Shown piece after piece: positions 15,105-24,772 of a DNA stretch of 64,000 nucleotides. This stretch comes from UBA1563 sp037440065 (GTDB taxonomy: Bacteria > Bacteroidota > Ignavibacteria > Ignavibacteriales > Ignavibacteriaceae). The notes under the pieces are model-generated. The model was not told the DNA's origin. It ran no database searches and worked only from the letters and a program-made list of their open reading frames with translations. The position numbers and the translations under genes are program-made. Numbering within the stretch: the first letter of the stretch is position 1; every line of letters starts with the position of its first letter. Where the stretch lies: assembly GCA_037440065.1 (NCBI GenBank), contig JBBIUV010000015.1:310001-374000 (forward strand). Reading direction: 5' to 3'.

Positions 15105-17204
15105 ATGGTAGTTACAAAAAGTGTAGAAATCGGCGGAAAGCTATTCACAATTGAAACAGGTCGGTTTGCTAAACAAGCAAACGGCGCAGTAATGGTAACC
15201 TACGGTGAAACGATGGTTCTTGTAACTGCTGTTGCATCCGAACAGGCAAAAGAAGATCAAGATTTCTTTCCTCTTCAAGTTGAATACAGAGAAAAAACTT
15301 CTGCCGCTGGAAAATTCCCCGGCGGATTTATTAAACGTGAAGGAAGACCGACGGAAAAAGAAATATTAAGCGCGCGGTTAATTGATAGACCGATTCGCCC
15401 TCTTTTCCCGGAAGAATTCTTGAACGAAACTCAAGTAGTTGCAAACGTTTTTTCATACGATACTGAAAATGATGCCGATGTTTTAGCCGCTTGCGGTGCT
15501 TCGGCAGCTTTATCAGTTTCCGATATCCCCTTTAACGGACCGGTTGCTGAAGTACGTGTCGGATTGTTAAACGGCGAACTTATCATCAATCCAACACACG
15601 AGCAAACGGTTGCAAGTGAATTGGAATTAGTCGTTGCAGGTACGGAAGATTCAATTATGATGGTTGAAGGAGAAGCAAACGAAGTTAGTGAAGAAGTAAC
15701 TTTGAATGCTCTTCGATTCGCCCACGAAGCAATCAAGAAACTTGTTCAACTTCAAAAAGATTTTGCAGCTGAGGCTGGAAAAGCTAAAAGAGTTGTTGAG
15801 AAAAAAGCTATCCCTCAGGAACTTTTTGATGATGTTATTTCGCTTGCGAAAGATCAACTTACCGGTATTGTTGCTTCAGTTCTTGCAAAAGAAGAACGTG
15901 CTGCAAAGAATAAAGAATTGACCGAATCAGTTCTTGCTTCACTTGAAGAAAAATATCCGGAACAGAAGAAAGATATTAAAACAATTCTTCACGATCTTGA
16001 AAAAGATTTAATGCGCAAACGCATTTTGTCTGAAGGCTTACGTCTTGACGGCAGAAATACAACGCAAGTTCGTCCAATTACCATTGAACTTGGCGTTCTT
16101 GCACGCACGCATGGTTCGGCATTGTTTACCCGTGGCGAAACGCAAAGCTTAACCTCGCTTACGCTCGGAACAAAAAACGATGAACAAATTATTGATGGAT
16201 TACGTGAAGAAAGCACAAAACGATTTCTTCTTCATTATAATTTCCCTCCATTTAGTGTTGGTGAAGTTGGTAGAATGTCTGGTGTTGGAAGAAGGGAAAT
16301 TGGTCACGGAAATCTTGCGGAACGTTCTTTAAAGAAGATGGCTCCGGCTGAAGGAGAATTCCCTTACACAATAAGAATTATTTCCGATATTCTCGAATCA
16401 AACGGTTCATCATCAATGGCTACGGTTTGCGCCGGTTCACTTGCTATGATGGATGGCGGTGTTCCGATGAAAAAACCGGTTGCCGGAATCGCGATGGGAT
16501 TAATTAAGGAAGGCGATCAATTTGCAATTCTTACCGATATTTTAGGTAATGAAGATCATCTTGGTGATATGGACTTTAAAGTTGCCGGTACCGCTGATGG
16601 TATTACCGGTTTCCAGATGGATATTAAAATCGAAGGAATCTCATTTGAGATTTTTGAAAAAGCACTCAACCAGGCAAAAGAAGGAAGAATGCATATCCTC
16701 GGAATTATGAACGAAGCCATTAGTCAAGCTCGCCCAACACTTTCCAAATATGCACCACATTTGATTTCAATTAAAGTTGAAACAGATCAAATCGGATTAT
16801 TGATAGGTCCCGGTGGTAAAACCGTACAGGGTATGCAACGTTTGTTCGGAGTAGACATCAATATTAATGATGACGGAACCGTGAACATTGCTTCTCCAAA
16901 TTCCGACGGCGCTAAAAAGTGTAAAGAGTATATCAAACAGTTAACAGCTACTCCTGAAGTTGGAGAAATTTACGACGGCATTATTACCAAAATAATGGAT
17001 TTCGGTGCGTTCGTGGAAATTCTTCCGGGCAAAGAAGGACTGCTGCACATCTCCCAGATCGATAATAAACGAGTGAACAAGGTAACCGATTATTACAAAG
17101 AAGGAGATAAAGTTAGAGTTAAATTACTTAAAATTGAAAACGGGAAGTTTAGCTTAAGCCGAAAGGAACTTTTAAGCGAAGAGAAACCTGAAGGAAGTAA
17201 TTAA
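15105..17204 (+). CDS. pnp: Polyribonucleotide nucleotidyltransferase (PNPase)
   Basis: A 699-residue phosphorolytic 3'-5' exoribonuclease of standard length. Two RNase PH domains (about 10-145 and 310-540) flank a helical region. The second contains the active-site stretch LHYNFPPFSVGEVG. The KH domain carries GPGGKTVQGM (from about residue 567) and the S1 domain begins EIYDGIITKIMDFGAFVEI (about 622). Linked to rpsO upstream and to rng downstream, which suggests co-regulation of RNA decay enzymes. Confidence 0.97.
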   Translation: MVVTKSVEIGGKLFTIETGRFAKQANGAVMVTYGETMVLVTAVASEQAKEDQDFFPLQVEYREKTSAAGKFPGGFIKREGRPTEKEILSARLIDRPIRPLFPEEFLNETQVVANVFSYDTENDADVLAACGASAALSVSDIPFNGPVAEVRVGLLNGELIINPTHEQTVASELELVVAGTEDSIMMVEGEANEVSEEVTLNALRFAHEAIKKLVQLQKDFAAEAGKAKRVVEKKAIPQELFDDVISLAKDQLTGIVASVLAKEERAAKNKELTESVLASLEEKYPEQKKDIKTILHDLEKDLMRKRILSEGLRLDGRNTTQVRPITIELGVLARTHGSALFTRGETQSLTSLTLGTKNDEQIIDGLREESTKRFLLHYNFPPFSVGEVGRMSGVGRREIGHGNLAERSLKKMAPAEGEFPYTIRIISDILESNGSSSMATVCAGSLAMMDGGVPMKKPVAGIAMGLIKEGDQFAILTDILGNEDHLGDMDFKVAGTADGITGFQMDIKIEGISFEIFEKALNQAKEGRMHILGIMNEAISQARPTLSKYAPHLISIKVETDQIGLLIGPGGKTVQGMQRLFGVDININDDGTVNIASPNSDGAKKCKEYIKQLTATPEVGEIYDGIITKIMDFGAFVEILPGKEGLLHISQIDNKRVNKVTDYYKEGDKVRVKLLKIENGKFSLSRKELLSEEKPEGSN

Positions 17205-17538
17205 CTCGTGTTCTTTTTCGTAAACGAAAATGAACAACTAGATGACAATTTTAGCTAATGATGATTCCGCATTAAAATTCTTCTTGCGGAATCATCTGCT
17301 AAATGTTTAGTACTAATAAGTTTAAAAAGTTTTGCTCAAATAGTTCAAAAAATTTCAAAGGAAACAGTAGTGTTCCGTTTAGTCAAAAGTCTTTTTGAAG
17401 GATTTTTCTTCTTCTCTTTTTTAGAGAACAACTCCTCAACGATAGGAAATGAGATCCATTCACTTATGACAAAGTTTTTAAAATGTATTCGCCGTTCTCT
17501 TGTAGAACCGGTTGATGCAATCAAAGGTTTTTACAATT
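17205..17538. other. 334-bp pnp-rng intergenic region
   Basis: Holds a short TTTTCG/CGAAAA hairpin just after the pnp stop and a large hairpin at 17260-17296. An 85-codon frame (17370-17627) runs into rng in another phase but shows no protein-like pattern. I see no RNA gene. The length and structure suggest a long rng leader. Confidence 0.6.
17251..17302 (+). ncRNA. Long hairpin upstream of rng, possible regulatory leader
   Basis: GATGATTCCGC (17260-17270) pairs perfectly with GCGGAATCATC (17286-17296) around a 15-base loop, and TTAGC/GCTAA outside can extend the stem beyond a small internal loop. No T-run follows on either strand, so it is not a normal terminator. RNase E in enterobacteria controls its own message through a leader hairpin; a similar role here is only a guess from position. 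Confidence 0.45.
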
Positions 17539-19104
17539 ATGGTAAAAGAAATTATTATCAATTCTTCCGCATCGCAAACGAGAGTTGCAATTACGGAAGA
17601 TGGGAACTTAATCGACTTCTTTGTTGATTATCCCGAAAATCGCCGTATGGTCGGCGATATTTATAAAGGAAAAGTTGCCCGTGTTCTCCCTGGCATAAGA
17701 GCCGCCTTCATAAACATCGGAATGAAACACGATGCTTTTCTTCACTTTTCTGATATCGGCATGCGCACCAAAGAATTTCAATCTCTGGTTGGCGATGATT
17801 CGGATGTTGATTTAGATGAAGAAGCTGACGAAAAACAAAATACTCCGCAACCACAATCTGCACAGCAAGATCAACGTTTAATTAACGGAATTCCTAAATT
17901 GAAAAAAGGACAGGAAATCGTAATTCAGATTACGAAAGAACCTGTAAGCAATAAAGGTGTTCGGGTTTCCTCCTCAGTTTCAATTCCCGGTAGATTTTGT
18001 GTGTTACTTCCGTTCGATAACAAAGTCGGCATCTCAAAAAGAATAACTGATTTCAAAGAAAGAAGAAGACTTAGAACGCTTGCAAGGGGCATCCTTCCTC
18101 CAAACTTCGGATTAATTATTCGTACTGTGGCAAAAAATCAAAGCGAAGAAGCATTGCTTGAAGATTTAACGCTCCTCAAAAAAACATGGGAAAAAATTGA
18201 AGAAGCCATAAAAACTGAACAACCGCCTGCGCTTGTTTATCAGGATTTGAATACAACCTCAAGCGTTATCCGCGATCTCTTCACCGCAGATATTTCCAAA
18301 GTTATTATTGATTCAAAAAAACTTTATAAGCAGATCAAGGATTATGTAGAATTAGTTCATCCGGATCTAGCTGAAAAAGTTGAATTATATAAATCGAAAC
18401 AATCCGTTTTTGAAACTTTCAAAATCGAAGAGCAGATAAAGACACTTTTCGGAAGAAAAGTTCCGATGAAAAGCGGCGGTTACTTAATCATCGAACACAC
18501 CGAAGCAATGGTGGTTATCGATGTAAATAGCGGAAGATACGCCGCAAACAAAGAGCAAGAATTAAATTCGTTAAAAACGGATCTGGAAGCGGCAAGAGAA
18601 ATTGCGCGTCAACTTAGATTGCGCGATATCGGCGGATTGATTGTTGTTGATTTTATTGATCTGGAAGATGAAAAGAATAGAAAAAAAGTTTATGATGAAC
18701 TAAAAAAAGAATTCCGTCGTGATCGTGCAAAAGTTTCTCTCCTACCGATGTCTGACTTTGGATTGGTTGAAATTACGCGTCAGAGAATCCGTCAAAATAT
18801 TATTCAAATGACGTACGAACAGTGCGCCTACTGCGGAGGTACCGGTCTGCTTACCAAAAAATCGCATGTACTTCATGACATTGAAGAATGGATTGGAAAG
18901 CACAAAGCAAATTCCAAGGTTCGTTCACTTATACTTAAATGTCATCCGTCAATAGCAAGCAAATTGAATGAGGGTTTTTTCAGTATGCTGCTTAAACTGC
19001 AGTTGAAAAATTTTATAAGAATTAAGATTGTTGAAGAAAACACATTAAGCCTTCATCAATATCGATTTTATTCAAAAAAAGACAAAGTTGATTTAACCAA
19101 CTAG
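17539..19104 (+). CDS. rng: Ribonuclease E/G family endonuclease
   Basis: A 521-residue RNase G-type endoribonuclease that cleaves single-stranded AU-rich RNA. The S1 domain is near residues 35-125 (GDIYKGKVARVLPGIRAAFINIG). The catalytic DNase I-like domain includes VVIDVNSGRYA and LRLRDIGGLIVVDFIDL with the Mg-binding aspartates. The zinc link is CAYCGGTG near residue 427. The longer C-terminal scaffold of RNase E is absent. I chose ATG 17539 because the frame from there begins at the family's usual N-terminus; the open frame extends to an ATG at 17512. An insert of about 30 acidic residues (DDSDVDLDEEADEKQ) lies inside the S1 domain. Confidence 0.94.
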   Translation: MVKEIIINSSASQTRVAITEDGNLIDFFVDYPENRRMVGDIYKGKVARVLPGIRAAFINIGMKHDAFLHFSDIGMRTKEFQSLVGDDSDVDLDEEADEKQNTPQPQSAQQDQRLINGIPKLKKGQEIVIQITKEPVSNKGVRVSSSVSIPGRFCVLLPFDNKVGISKRITDFKERRRLRTLARGILPPNFGLIIRTVAKNQSEEALLEDLTLLKKTWEKIEEAIKTEQPPALVYQDLNTTSSVIRDLFTADISKVIIDSKKLYKQIKDYVELVHPDLAEKVELYKSKQSVFETFKIEEQIKTLFGRKVPMKSGGYLIIEHTEAMVVIDVNSGRYAANKEQELNSLKTDLEAAREIARQLRLRDIGGLIVVDFIDLEDEKNRKKVYDELKKEFRRDRAKVSLLPMSDFGLVEITRQRIRQNIIQMTYEQCAYCGGTGLLTKKSHVLHDIEEWIGKHKANSKVRSLILKCHPSIASKLNEGFFSMLLKLQLKNFIRIKIVEENTLSLHQYRFYSKKDKVDLTN

Positions 19105-19114
19105 TCATATTCCT

Positions 19115-19144
19115 TTTGAAAATGATTTTGTAATTTTAACTTTA
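19115..19144 (+). promoter_or_regulatory. Candidate promoter upstream of the transaldolase gene
   Basis: TTTG at 19115-19118, an 18-bp spacer and TAACTTTA at 19137-19144 approximate the TTTG/TAnnTTTG pattern with a slightly short spacer. Confidence 0.4.
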
Positions 19145-19161
19145 GAAACTAGGAGAGTTAG

Positions 19162-19806
19162 ATGAAAATATTTATCGATACCGCAAGTGTAAAAGAAATT
19201 AGAGAAGCTGCTGCACTTGGACTTTTAGACGGTGTAACCACAAATCCTTCACTTGTTGCAAAAGAAGGAAAAGATTTTCGTGCAATGCTTGATGAAATCT
19301 TAGCCATAGTTGATGGACCGGTGAGCGCAGAAGTTATCTCTACAGACTACGAAGGAATTCTAAAAGAAGGGCGCGAGCTTGCGGCAATTCATAAAAATAT
19401 TGTTGTTAAAGTTCCTCTTATAAAAGAAGGTTTAAAAGCCGTTCGTACTTTTTCTGAGGAAGGAATTAAAACAAACGTTACCCTTTGTTTCTCCCCATCT
19501 CAAGCTTTGCTGGCTGCTAAAGCCGGTGCCTCATACATCAGCCCTTTTGTCGGCAGACTTGACGACATCAGCCATAACGGCATGCAGTTGATCGAAGAGA
19601 TTGTGCAAATTTATAGAAACTATGATTATGAAACCGAAGTGCTTGTTGCCAGCATCCGCCATCCTCTTCATTTTGTAGAAGCCGCCTTGATCGGAGCAGA
19701 CGTTTGTACGATGCCTTTTTCAGTAATCGATAAATTATTCAGTCATCCACTCACTGATAGCGGATTAGAAAAGTTTCTTAGTGATTGGAAAAAAACTCAA
19801 AAGTAA
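19162..19806 (+). CDS. Transaldolase / fructose-6-phosphate aldolase family
   Basis: A 214-residue short-form transaldolase, class I aldolase fold. MKIFIDTASVKEIREAAALG and the substrate loop LDGVTTNPSLVAKEG are characteristic. Lys83 in NIVVKVPL is the Schiff-base lysine, and TNVTLCFSPSQALLAAKAGA and SPFVGRLDDI follow as in the family. Such enzymes move dihydroxyacetone units in the pentose phosphate pathway or act as F6P aldolases; sequence alone cannot separate the two. AGGAG precedes the ATG. It starts a tight run that includes gcvT, comB and ftsK. Confidence 0.93.
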   Translation: MKIFIDTASVKEIREAAALGLLDGVTTNPSLVAKEGKDFRAMLDEILAIVDGPVSAEVISTDYEGILKEGRELAAIHKNIVVKVPLIKEGLKAVRTFSEEGIKTNVTLCFSPSQALLAAKAGASYISPFVGRLDDISHNGMQLIEEIVQIYRNYDYETEVLVASIRHPLHFVEAALIGADVCTMPFSVIDKLFSHPLTDSGLEKFLSDWKKTQK

Positions 19807-19821
19807 AAATTAAATACAACT

Positions 19822-20904
19822 ATGAAACGAACAACCTTTTATACTATTCATAAAAATCTTAATGCAAAATTAGTTGAATTTGCCGGTTACGAAATGCCTG
19901 TGCAATATTCTTCAATCATCGCTGAACATAAAGCAGTGAGACAATCGATTGGTGTTTTTGATGTCAGCCACATGGGAGAAGTGTTTGTTCGTGGCGAAAA
20001 AGCTTTTGACTTTGTTCAAGAAATCACCGTGAACGATGTAGAAAAATTATTTCCGGGAAGAGTTCAGTATTCGGCAATGTGTTATGAAGACGGCGGTATT
20101 GTTGACGATCTTCTTGTTTATTGCATTTCTCAAACAGAATACCTTCTTGTAATTAATGCGTCAAATGTTGATAAAGATTTTGCGTGGATGCAAAAAAATA
20201 ATTCATTTGGTGTTGAGTTAATTAATGCGAGTGATGAATATTCTTTGCTTGCAGTGCAGGGACCAAATTCAAAAAAAGTAATTGAAAAACTCTACGGCAA
20301 AGAAATAACTCTAGACTACTATCATTTTCTTGTGGACAAATTCTTAGATGTAGAAATGATAATCTCCCGCACAGGGTATACCGGCGAACTTGGTTACGAA
20401 CTTTATTTCAAGGGAGATGAACAAGTTGCAACAAAAATTTGGAACGCACTTTTTGAAGCCGGAAAAGAGTTTGACATTCAACCTGTTGGACTCGGCGCCC
20501 GAGATTCACTTCGTTTAGAAATGGGATATTGTTTATACGGAAATGATATTGACCAAACCACAAATCCGCTTGAAGCCGGATTAGGTTGGATAACCCGTTT
20601 ATCAAAATCTCACTTCATTGGGCAAGAGGCTCTTTTAAAAGTGAAACAAAATGGATTGAAAAGAAAATTGACTCCTTTGGTAATCGAAGAAAGAGCCTTC
20701 CCGCGTCATGGTTACGAAGTAGCTTATAAGGGAAAAGTTATTGGAGATGTTACAAGCGGAACGGTGAGTCCGATTCTTGAAAAAGGAATTGCGATGGCGT
20801 ACATTTCCACTGAAACTTTAAACGAAACTAAAGAAGTTCAAATGTTGATTCGCGGAAAAGAAATTCAAGCGCAAGTCGGTAGGCTTCCGTTTATTTCAAA
20901 ATAA
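19822..20904 (+). CDS. gcvT: Aminomethyltransferase, glycine cleavage T protein
   Basis: A 360-residue GcvT of full length that transfers the methylene group from the H-protein-bound aminomethyl to tetrahydrofolate. Segments VEFAGYEMPVQYSSI, VFDVSHMGEV, RTGYTGELGYELYF and GARDSLRLEMGYCLYGND are the family's folate-site and core motifs. The genes for the P and H proteins are not in the window. It sits 15 bp after the transaldolase gene. Confidence 0.95.
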   Translation: MKRTTFYTIHKNLNAKLVEFAGYEMPVQYSSIIAEHKAVRQSIGVFDVSHMGEVFVRGEKAFDFVQEITVNDVEKLFPGRVQYSAMCYEDGGIVDDLLVYCISQTEYLLVINASNVDKDFAWMQKNNSFGVELINASDEYSLLAVQGPNSKKVIEKLYGKEITLDYYHFLVDKFLDVEMIISRTGYTGELGYELYFKGDEQVATKIWNALFEAGKEFDIQPVGLGARDSLRLEMGYCLYGNDIDQTTNPLEAGLGWITRLSKSHFIGQEALLKVKQNGLKRKLTPLVIEERAFPRHGYEVAYKGKVIGDVTSGTVSPILEKGIAMAYISTETLNETKEVQMLIRGKEIQAQVGRLPFISK

Positions 20905-20921
20905 GATGAGGGTTTCTTAGT

Positions 20922-21689
20922 ATGAATATCAATGTAATTATGTCACCAACAAATGTTGATGAACTCCATTTTTCCGGGAAAACAACTGTGGTTGTTGATG
21001 TCCTCCGTGCAACAACGACTATTATTACCGCGTTAATGAATGGTGCAAAAGAAATTGTTCCGGTCGGTTCAGTGGAATTTGCAATGAAAGCTTCGAGCAA
21101 TATGTTCGGGGGGCAAACACTTATTTGCGGAGAAAGAAATGCTAAAAAAATAGACGGATTTAATCTTGGAAATTCTCCTTTAGAATTTACCAGCGAAGCC
21201 ATCGGAGGAAAATCTCTCGTCTTTTTTACCACTAACGGTACAAAAGCGATTGTAAAAGCGAAATATTCAGACGAAGTAATTATCGCATCGTTTTTAAATA
21301 TTTCTGCTGTTGCAAAATATTTAGTTGAGCTAAACAAATCTTTTGAAATTTTGTGCGCCGGGCGGAACAGTAGTTTTTGTTTGGAAGATACCGTCTTTGC
21401 CGGTAAATTGATTTCTGAAATATTAGTGCAGAAGCAAGATGTTGAATTAACTGATTCCGGTTTAGCTTCCGTTGCAATTGCAAAAACCTTTGGAAAGAAT
21501 TTGAAAAAAATGTTTGCTGAATCGGAACACGGAAAATTCTTAATTGAAAATGGTTTTGAAGAGGACTTAAAATATTGCGCTAAACAGAACGTAACCGAAG
21601 ATCTTCCTGTTTTTGCATCAAGTGTTGTTAAAATACTTCAACGGCAAAACGCTGAAACTAAAGTTCCAGGTTCATCAACCGGTAACTAA
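20922..21689 (+). CDS. comB: 2-phosphosulfolactate phosphatase (ComB) family
   Basis: A 255-residue ComB-like phosphatase. The N-terminal motif TTVVVDVLRATTTIITAL and the later NSSFCLEDTVFAGKL are the family's two acidic active-site segments. In methanogens ComB removes phosphate from 2-phosphosulfolactate in coenzyme M synthesis; bacterial homologues are common in this superphylum. Their true substrate is mostly untested. No sulfolactate or coenzyme M genes are nearby. It starts 17 bp after gcvT and ends 2 bp before ftsK. Confidence 0.88.
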   Translation: MNINVIMSPTNVDELHFSGKTTVVVDVLRATTTIITALMNGAKEIVPVGSVEFAMKASSNMFGGQTLICGERNAKKIDGFNLGNSPLEFTSEAIGGKSLVFFTTNGTKAIVKAKYSDEVIIASFLNISAVAKYLVELNKSFEILCAGRNSSFCLEDTVFAGKLISEILVQKQDVELTDSGLASVAIAKTFGKNLKKMFAESEHGKFLIENGFEEDLKYCAKQNVTEDLPVFASSVVKILQRQNAETKVPGSSTGN

Positions 21690-21691
21690 AA

Positions 21692-24175
21692 ATGGCAAAA
21701 AAAACTAACGGAAAAACCAAAGAAGTTAAAGAAGAATCTCCCTATTTTTCTTTATCGGCAGAAAAAAAGAAAAAAATTCTTGGTTTCTTTCTGTTAATTT
21801 TTTCACTCCTCCTTCTTCTCAGTATCGTTTCGTACTCGCGCTATGATCGGGCATTGCTAAGTTACCGGATGAACGATTTTTTTCGCACCTTCAGCAGTGA
21901 TGAATTACAGCGAGAATTGCACACCGCCCAAAATTGGCTTGGTATCGTCGGTGCTTACATGGCGGAATTCAGCATCAATAATACTCTTGGAATTTTTTCA
22001 CTGATCTTTCCATTCGTTATTGGACTCTGGGGATTTTCTTTCTTTAAAAAAATAGAATTTAAAACCTTACTTAACATTTCAAATTTTTTAATTGTCTCCG
22101 CCCTTTTATTTTCAACCATCTTTGGTGTTATCCGTCTTGAGTACAACATCTTTTATCAAACATATGAGTTAAGTGGAGCGATAGGAAATTTTTTAGGAAA
22201 AGCTTTAGGAACGTTGATCGGCTGTGTTGGAAGTTTGCTCCTCTTACTTTCATTAATGACAATTACACTGATCATAGCATTTGATATTAAAATTGAAAAA
22301 ATATTTGTATGGATCGCTTCTCTTTTTGCTAAAACAAAAGAAGCCGCGCAAGAAAAGATGAAAGAAGCAAAAACTTCCGGCAAAGAAAAAGATAATTTAG
22401 AGAAGATTAAAGAGTTAAGAGAAAAAAAGAAAAAAACGATTATTCCTGTTGGTGAGGTTAAAGCGGATGAATCAATTCCCGAACTTACTGACGAACAAAA
22501 AGAAGAAACAACAATCCGCATTATTAGAAAAGATGAACCTTCTCCGGAAAAAATTGAAATTGAAAAACTGGAAAAGAATAATGCAGAGATAGAGGCGAGA
22601 GAAGCAAAACTAAAAAGTAAACCCGATGACGATGTAATGTTCGCCAACCGCGATATTGAAGCAGCGCTGCCTGATCCCTGGGAAGAAAAAATAAAATATC
22701 ACATGCCATCGCTTGATCTGCTGAATGAAATTCCGAAGCAAAATTTTAAAGTTGCAGAAGAAGAATTAAAAAAGAACGCAGAACTTTTAAAAGATAAACT
22801 CTCTCTCTTTGATATTGAAATTCAAGATATCTCCGTTACACCTGGACCGGTAGTAACACTCTATGAAATTGTTCCGGCGCCTGGTGTTAAGATTAGCAAG
22901 ATCGTTAGTCTTGAGCATGATATTGCCCTTGCACTTGCTGCAAGAGGAATAAGAATCATTGCGCCAATACCGGGTAAAAGCGCAATCGGTGTTGAAATAC
23001 CAAACTCGGAACCATCGCTCGTGGTTGCAAAATCGGTTTTGAGCAAACTTGCAAATTCAAAAGCTGAACTTCCTTTGGCGTTAGGAGAAGATATCGCGGG
23101 AGAAGTTTTAATTTCAGATTTGGCAAAAATGCCCCACCTGCTAATTGCCGGTTCAACCGGTTCAGGTAAAAGCGTTGGTATCAACATGATCATTGCCAGT
23201 TTGTTGTATGCAAAACATCCCTCAGAAGTTAAACTTGCTATCATCGATCCGAAAAAAATTGAACTTTCGTTTTATAATTCTCTGCGCAAACATTATCTCG
23301 CCGTGTCACCTGACTTTGACGAAGACATCGTTACGGTTCCAACAAATGCTGTGCTGCTCTTAAAATCGGTTGAATACGAAATGGAAAGACGGTACGACAA
23401 ACTTGCAAAAGCTGGCGTTCGGAATATCGTTGATTACAATTTAAAAATTGCTGATCCGAAAAAAGCTCCGAAAGATACAGAGACGATGAAACATTATTAT
23501 CTTCCATACATCGTTGTAATCATTGATGAACTTGCAGATTTAATGATCACCGCAGGAAAAGAAGTTGAAGAACCGATCGCACGTTTGGCGCAATTGGCAA
23601 GAGCGGTTGGGATTCATCTTGTACTTGCAACACAAAGACCTTCTGTTAATGTTATCACCGGAGTTATTAAAGCGAATTTTAGTGCGCGTATGGCATACCA
23701 GGTTGCATCTAAAATTGATTCGAGAACCATTCTTGATATGAACGGCGCCGAGCAATTGCTTGGACGTGGTGATATGCTTTTCCTTCCTCCGGGATTACCG
23801 AAACCCATCCGTATGCAAAATGCATTTATAACCACCGAAGAAGTTGAGCGTCTAACAGAATACATTTCAAAGCAGGATGGTTATTCTAAACCGTACAATC
23901 TTCCTTCTTTGTATGATAAGAAAAAAGATGCCGCTGCAAAATTTATGGATGATGTTGATCCTTTGTTTCACGATGCTGCAAGAGTGGTCGTCCGTCATCA
24001 ACAAGGTTCGGTTTCGCTGCTGCAGAGAAGATTAAAACTCGGTTATTCACGTGCGGCACGCATTGTCGATCAGCTTGAAGAAGCCGGCATTGTTGGTCCG
24101 AACGACGGCAGTAAAGCGCGTGAAGTAATTGTAGAAAATGAAGAACAACTTGAAACGATCCTTAGAAATATTTAG
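21692..24175 (+). CDS. ftsK: DNA translocase FtsK
   Basis: An 827-residue FtsK/SpoIIIE motor that pumps chromosomal DNA through the closing septum. The N-terminus has four predicted membrane helices (about 28-48, 95-118, 125-150, 165-190). A Lys/Glu-rich linker runs from 215 to 330. The motor domain has LLIAGSTGSGKSVGINM as Walker A near residues 483-499 and YIVVIIDELADLMITAG as Walker B. The C-terminal gamma winged helix (about 760-827; SLLQRRLKLGYSRAARIVDQ) recognises polar DNA motifs. Confidence 0.96.
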   Translation: MAKKTNGKTKEVKEESPYFSLSAEKKKKILGFFLLIFSLLLLLSIVSYSRYDRALLSYRMNDFFRTFSSDELQRELHTAQNWLGIVGAYMAEFSINNTLGIFSLIFPFVIGLWGFSFFKKIEFKTLLNISNFLIVSALLFSTIFGVIRLEYNIFYQTYELSGAIGNFLGKALGTLIGCVGSLLLLLSLMTITLIIAFDIKIEKIFVWIASLFAKTKEAAQEKMKEAKTSGKEKDNLEKIKELREKKKKTIIPVGEVKADESIPELTDEQKEETTIRIIRKDEPSPEKIEIEKLEKNNAEIEAREAKLKSKPDDDVMFANRDIEAALPDPWEEKIKYHMPSLDLLNEIPKQNFKVAEEELKKNAELLKDKLSLFDIEIQDISVTPGPVVTLYEIVPAPGVKISKIVSLEHDIALALAARGIRIIAPIPGKSAIGVEIPNSEPSLVVAKSVLSKLANSKAELPLALGEDIAGEVLISDLAKMPHLLIAGSTGSGKSVGINMIIASLLYAKHPSEVKLAIIDPKKIELSFYNSLRKHYLAVSPDFDEDIVTVPTNAVLLLKSVEYEMERRYDKLAKAGVRNIVDYNLKIADPKKAPKDTETMKHYYLPYIVVIIDELADLMITAGKEVEEPIARLAQLARAVGIHLVLATQRPSVNVITGVIKANFSARMAYQVASKIDSRTILDMNGAEQLLGRGDMLFLPPGLPKPIRMQNAFITTEEVERLTEYISKQDGYSKPYNLPSLYDKKKDAAAKFMDDVDPLFHDAARVVVRHQQGSVSLLQRRLKLGYSRAARIVDQLEEAGIVGPNDGSKAREVIVENEEQLETILRNI

Positions 24176-24772
24176 ATGAAAAAAACATTATTCCTTTCTA
24201 TTATACTCATTGCAACTCTCTTCCCGCAAGGAAAGGATATTCCATTGTTAAAAGCAATGCAAAATAAATTTTTGTCGTTACAAGATTTTTCCGTTGACTT
24301 CTCTCAAGAAGTAAACGGCAAAACGGTAATGAGTGGTAAATTGGCTTATAAAAAAGAAAACCAACTTCGCCTTGAATTTAAAAATTTGATGATTGTTTCC
24401 GACGGAATTACAAATTGGAACTACAATAAAAAAGAAAAAAAAGTTATCATCAGCAGTTATGATGAGGAAGATGCATCACTCTTTTCTCCGAAGAAATTTG
24501 TTTTTGATTATCCGAATCGCTGCAAAGTGAAAGAAATAAAAGAGGCTGGGAAGAATGTAGTTGTGTTGCTGCCTGGTTCCTCATTCAATGAATTTAAGCA
24601 GGCAAAGGTTTATCCAACGGAAGATAATACTTTGGAAAAAGTTGAAGTTACGGGAAATGAGGAAACTACCATCACTTTTCATTTTTCAAATTTCCGAGGG
24701 AATCAAAATTTCGATAAAGAAAAATTCTCTTTCCAAATTCCACAAGGAATAAAAATTATTGACCTCCGCTAA
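24176..24772 (+). CDS. lolA: Outer-membrane lipoprotein carrier protein LolA
   Basis: A 198-residue periplasmic chaperone that carries lipoproteins from the inner membrane to the outer membrane. It has a signal peptide (1-19) and the LolA beginning MQNKFLSLQDFSVDFSQEV, then MSGKLAYKKENQLRLEF, and ends with strands typical of the half-barrel. The gene starts one base after ftsK, and its end overlaps the next gene by 14 bp. Confidence 0.9.
   Translation: MKKTLFLSIILIATLFPQGKDIPLLKAMQNKFLSLQDFSVDFSQEVNGKTVMSGKLAYKKENQLRLEFKNLMIVSDGITNWNYNKKEKKVIISSYDEEDASLFSPKKFVFDYPNRCKVKEIKEAGKNVVVLLPGSSFNEFKQAKVYPTEDNTLEKVEVTGNEETTITFHFSNFRGNQNFDKEKFSFQIPQGIKIIDLR

Noticed and set aside
17370..17627. 85-codon plus-strand frame overlapping the start of rng
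   Set aside because: The sequence is Phe/Ser/Arg-rich with no family pattern and overlaps the conserved rng N-terminus in another phase.
22156..22709. Minus-strand frames opposite ftsK (163 and 61 codons)
   Set aside because: They mirror the charged FtsK linker and have no own start context.
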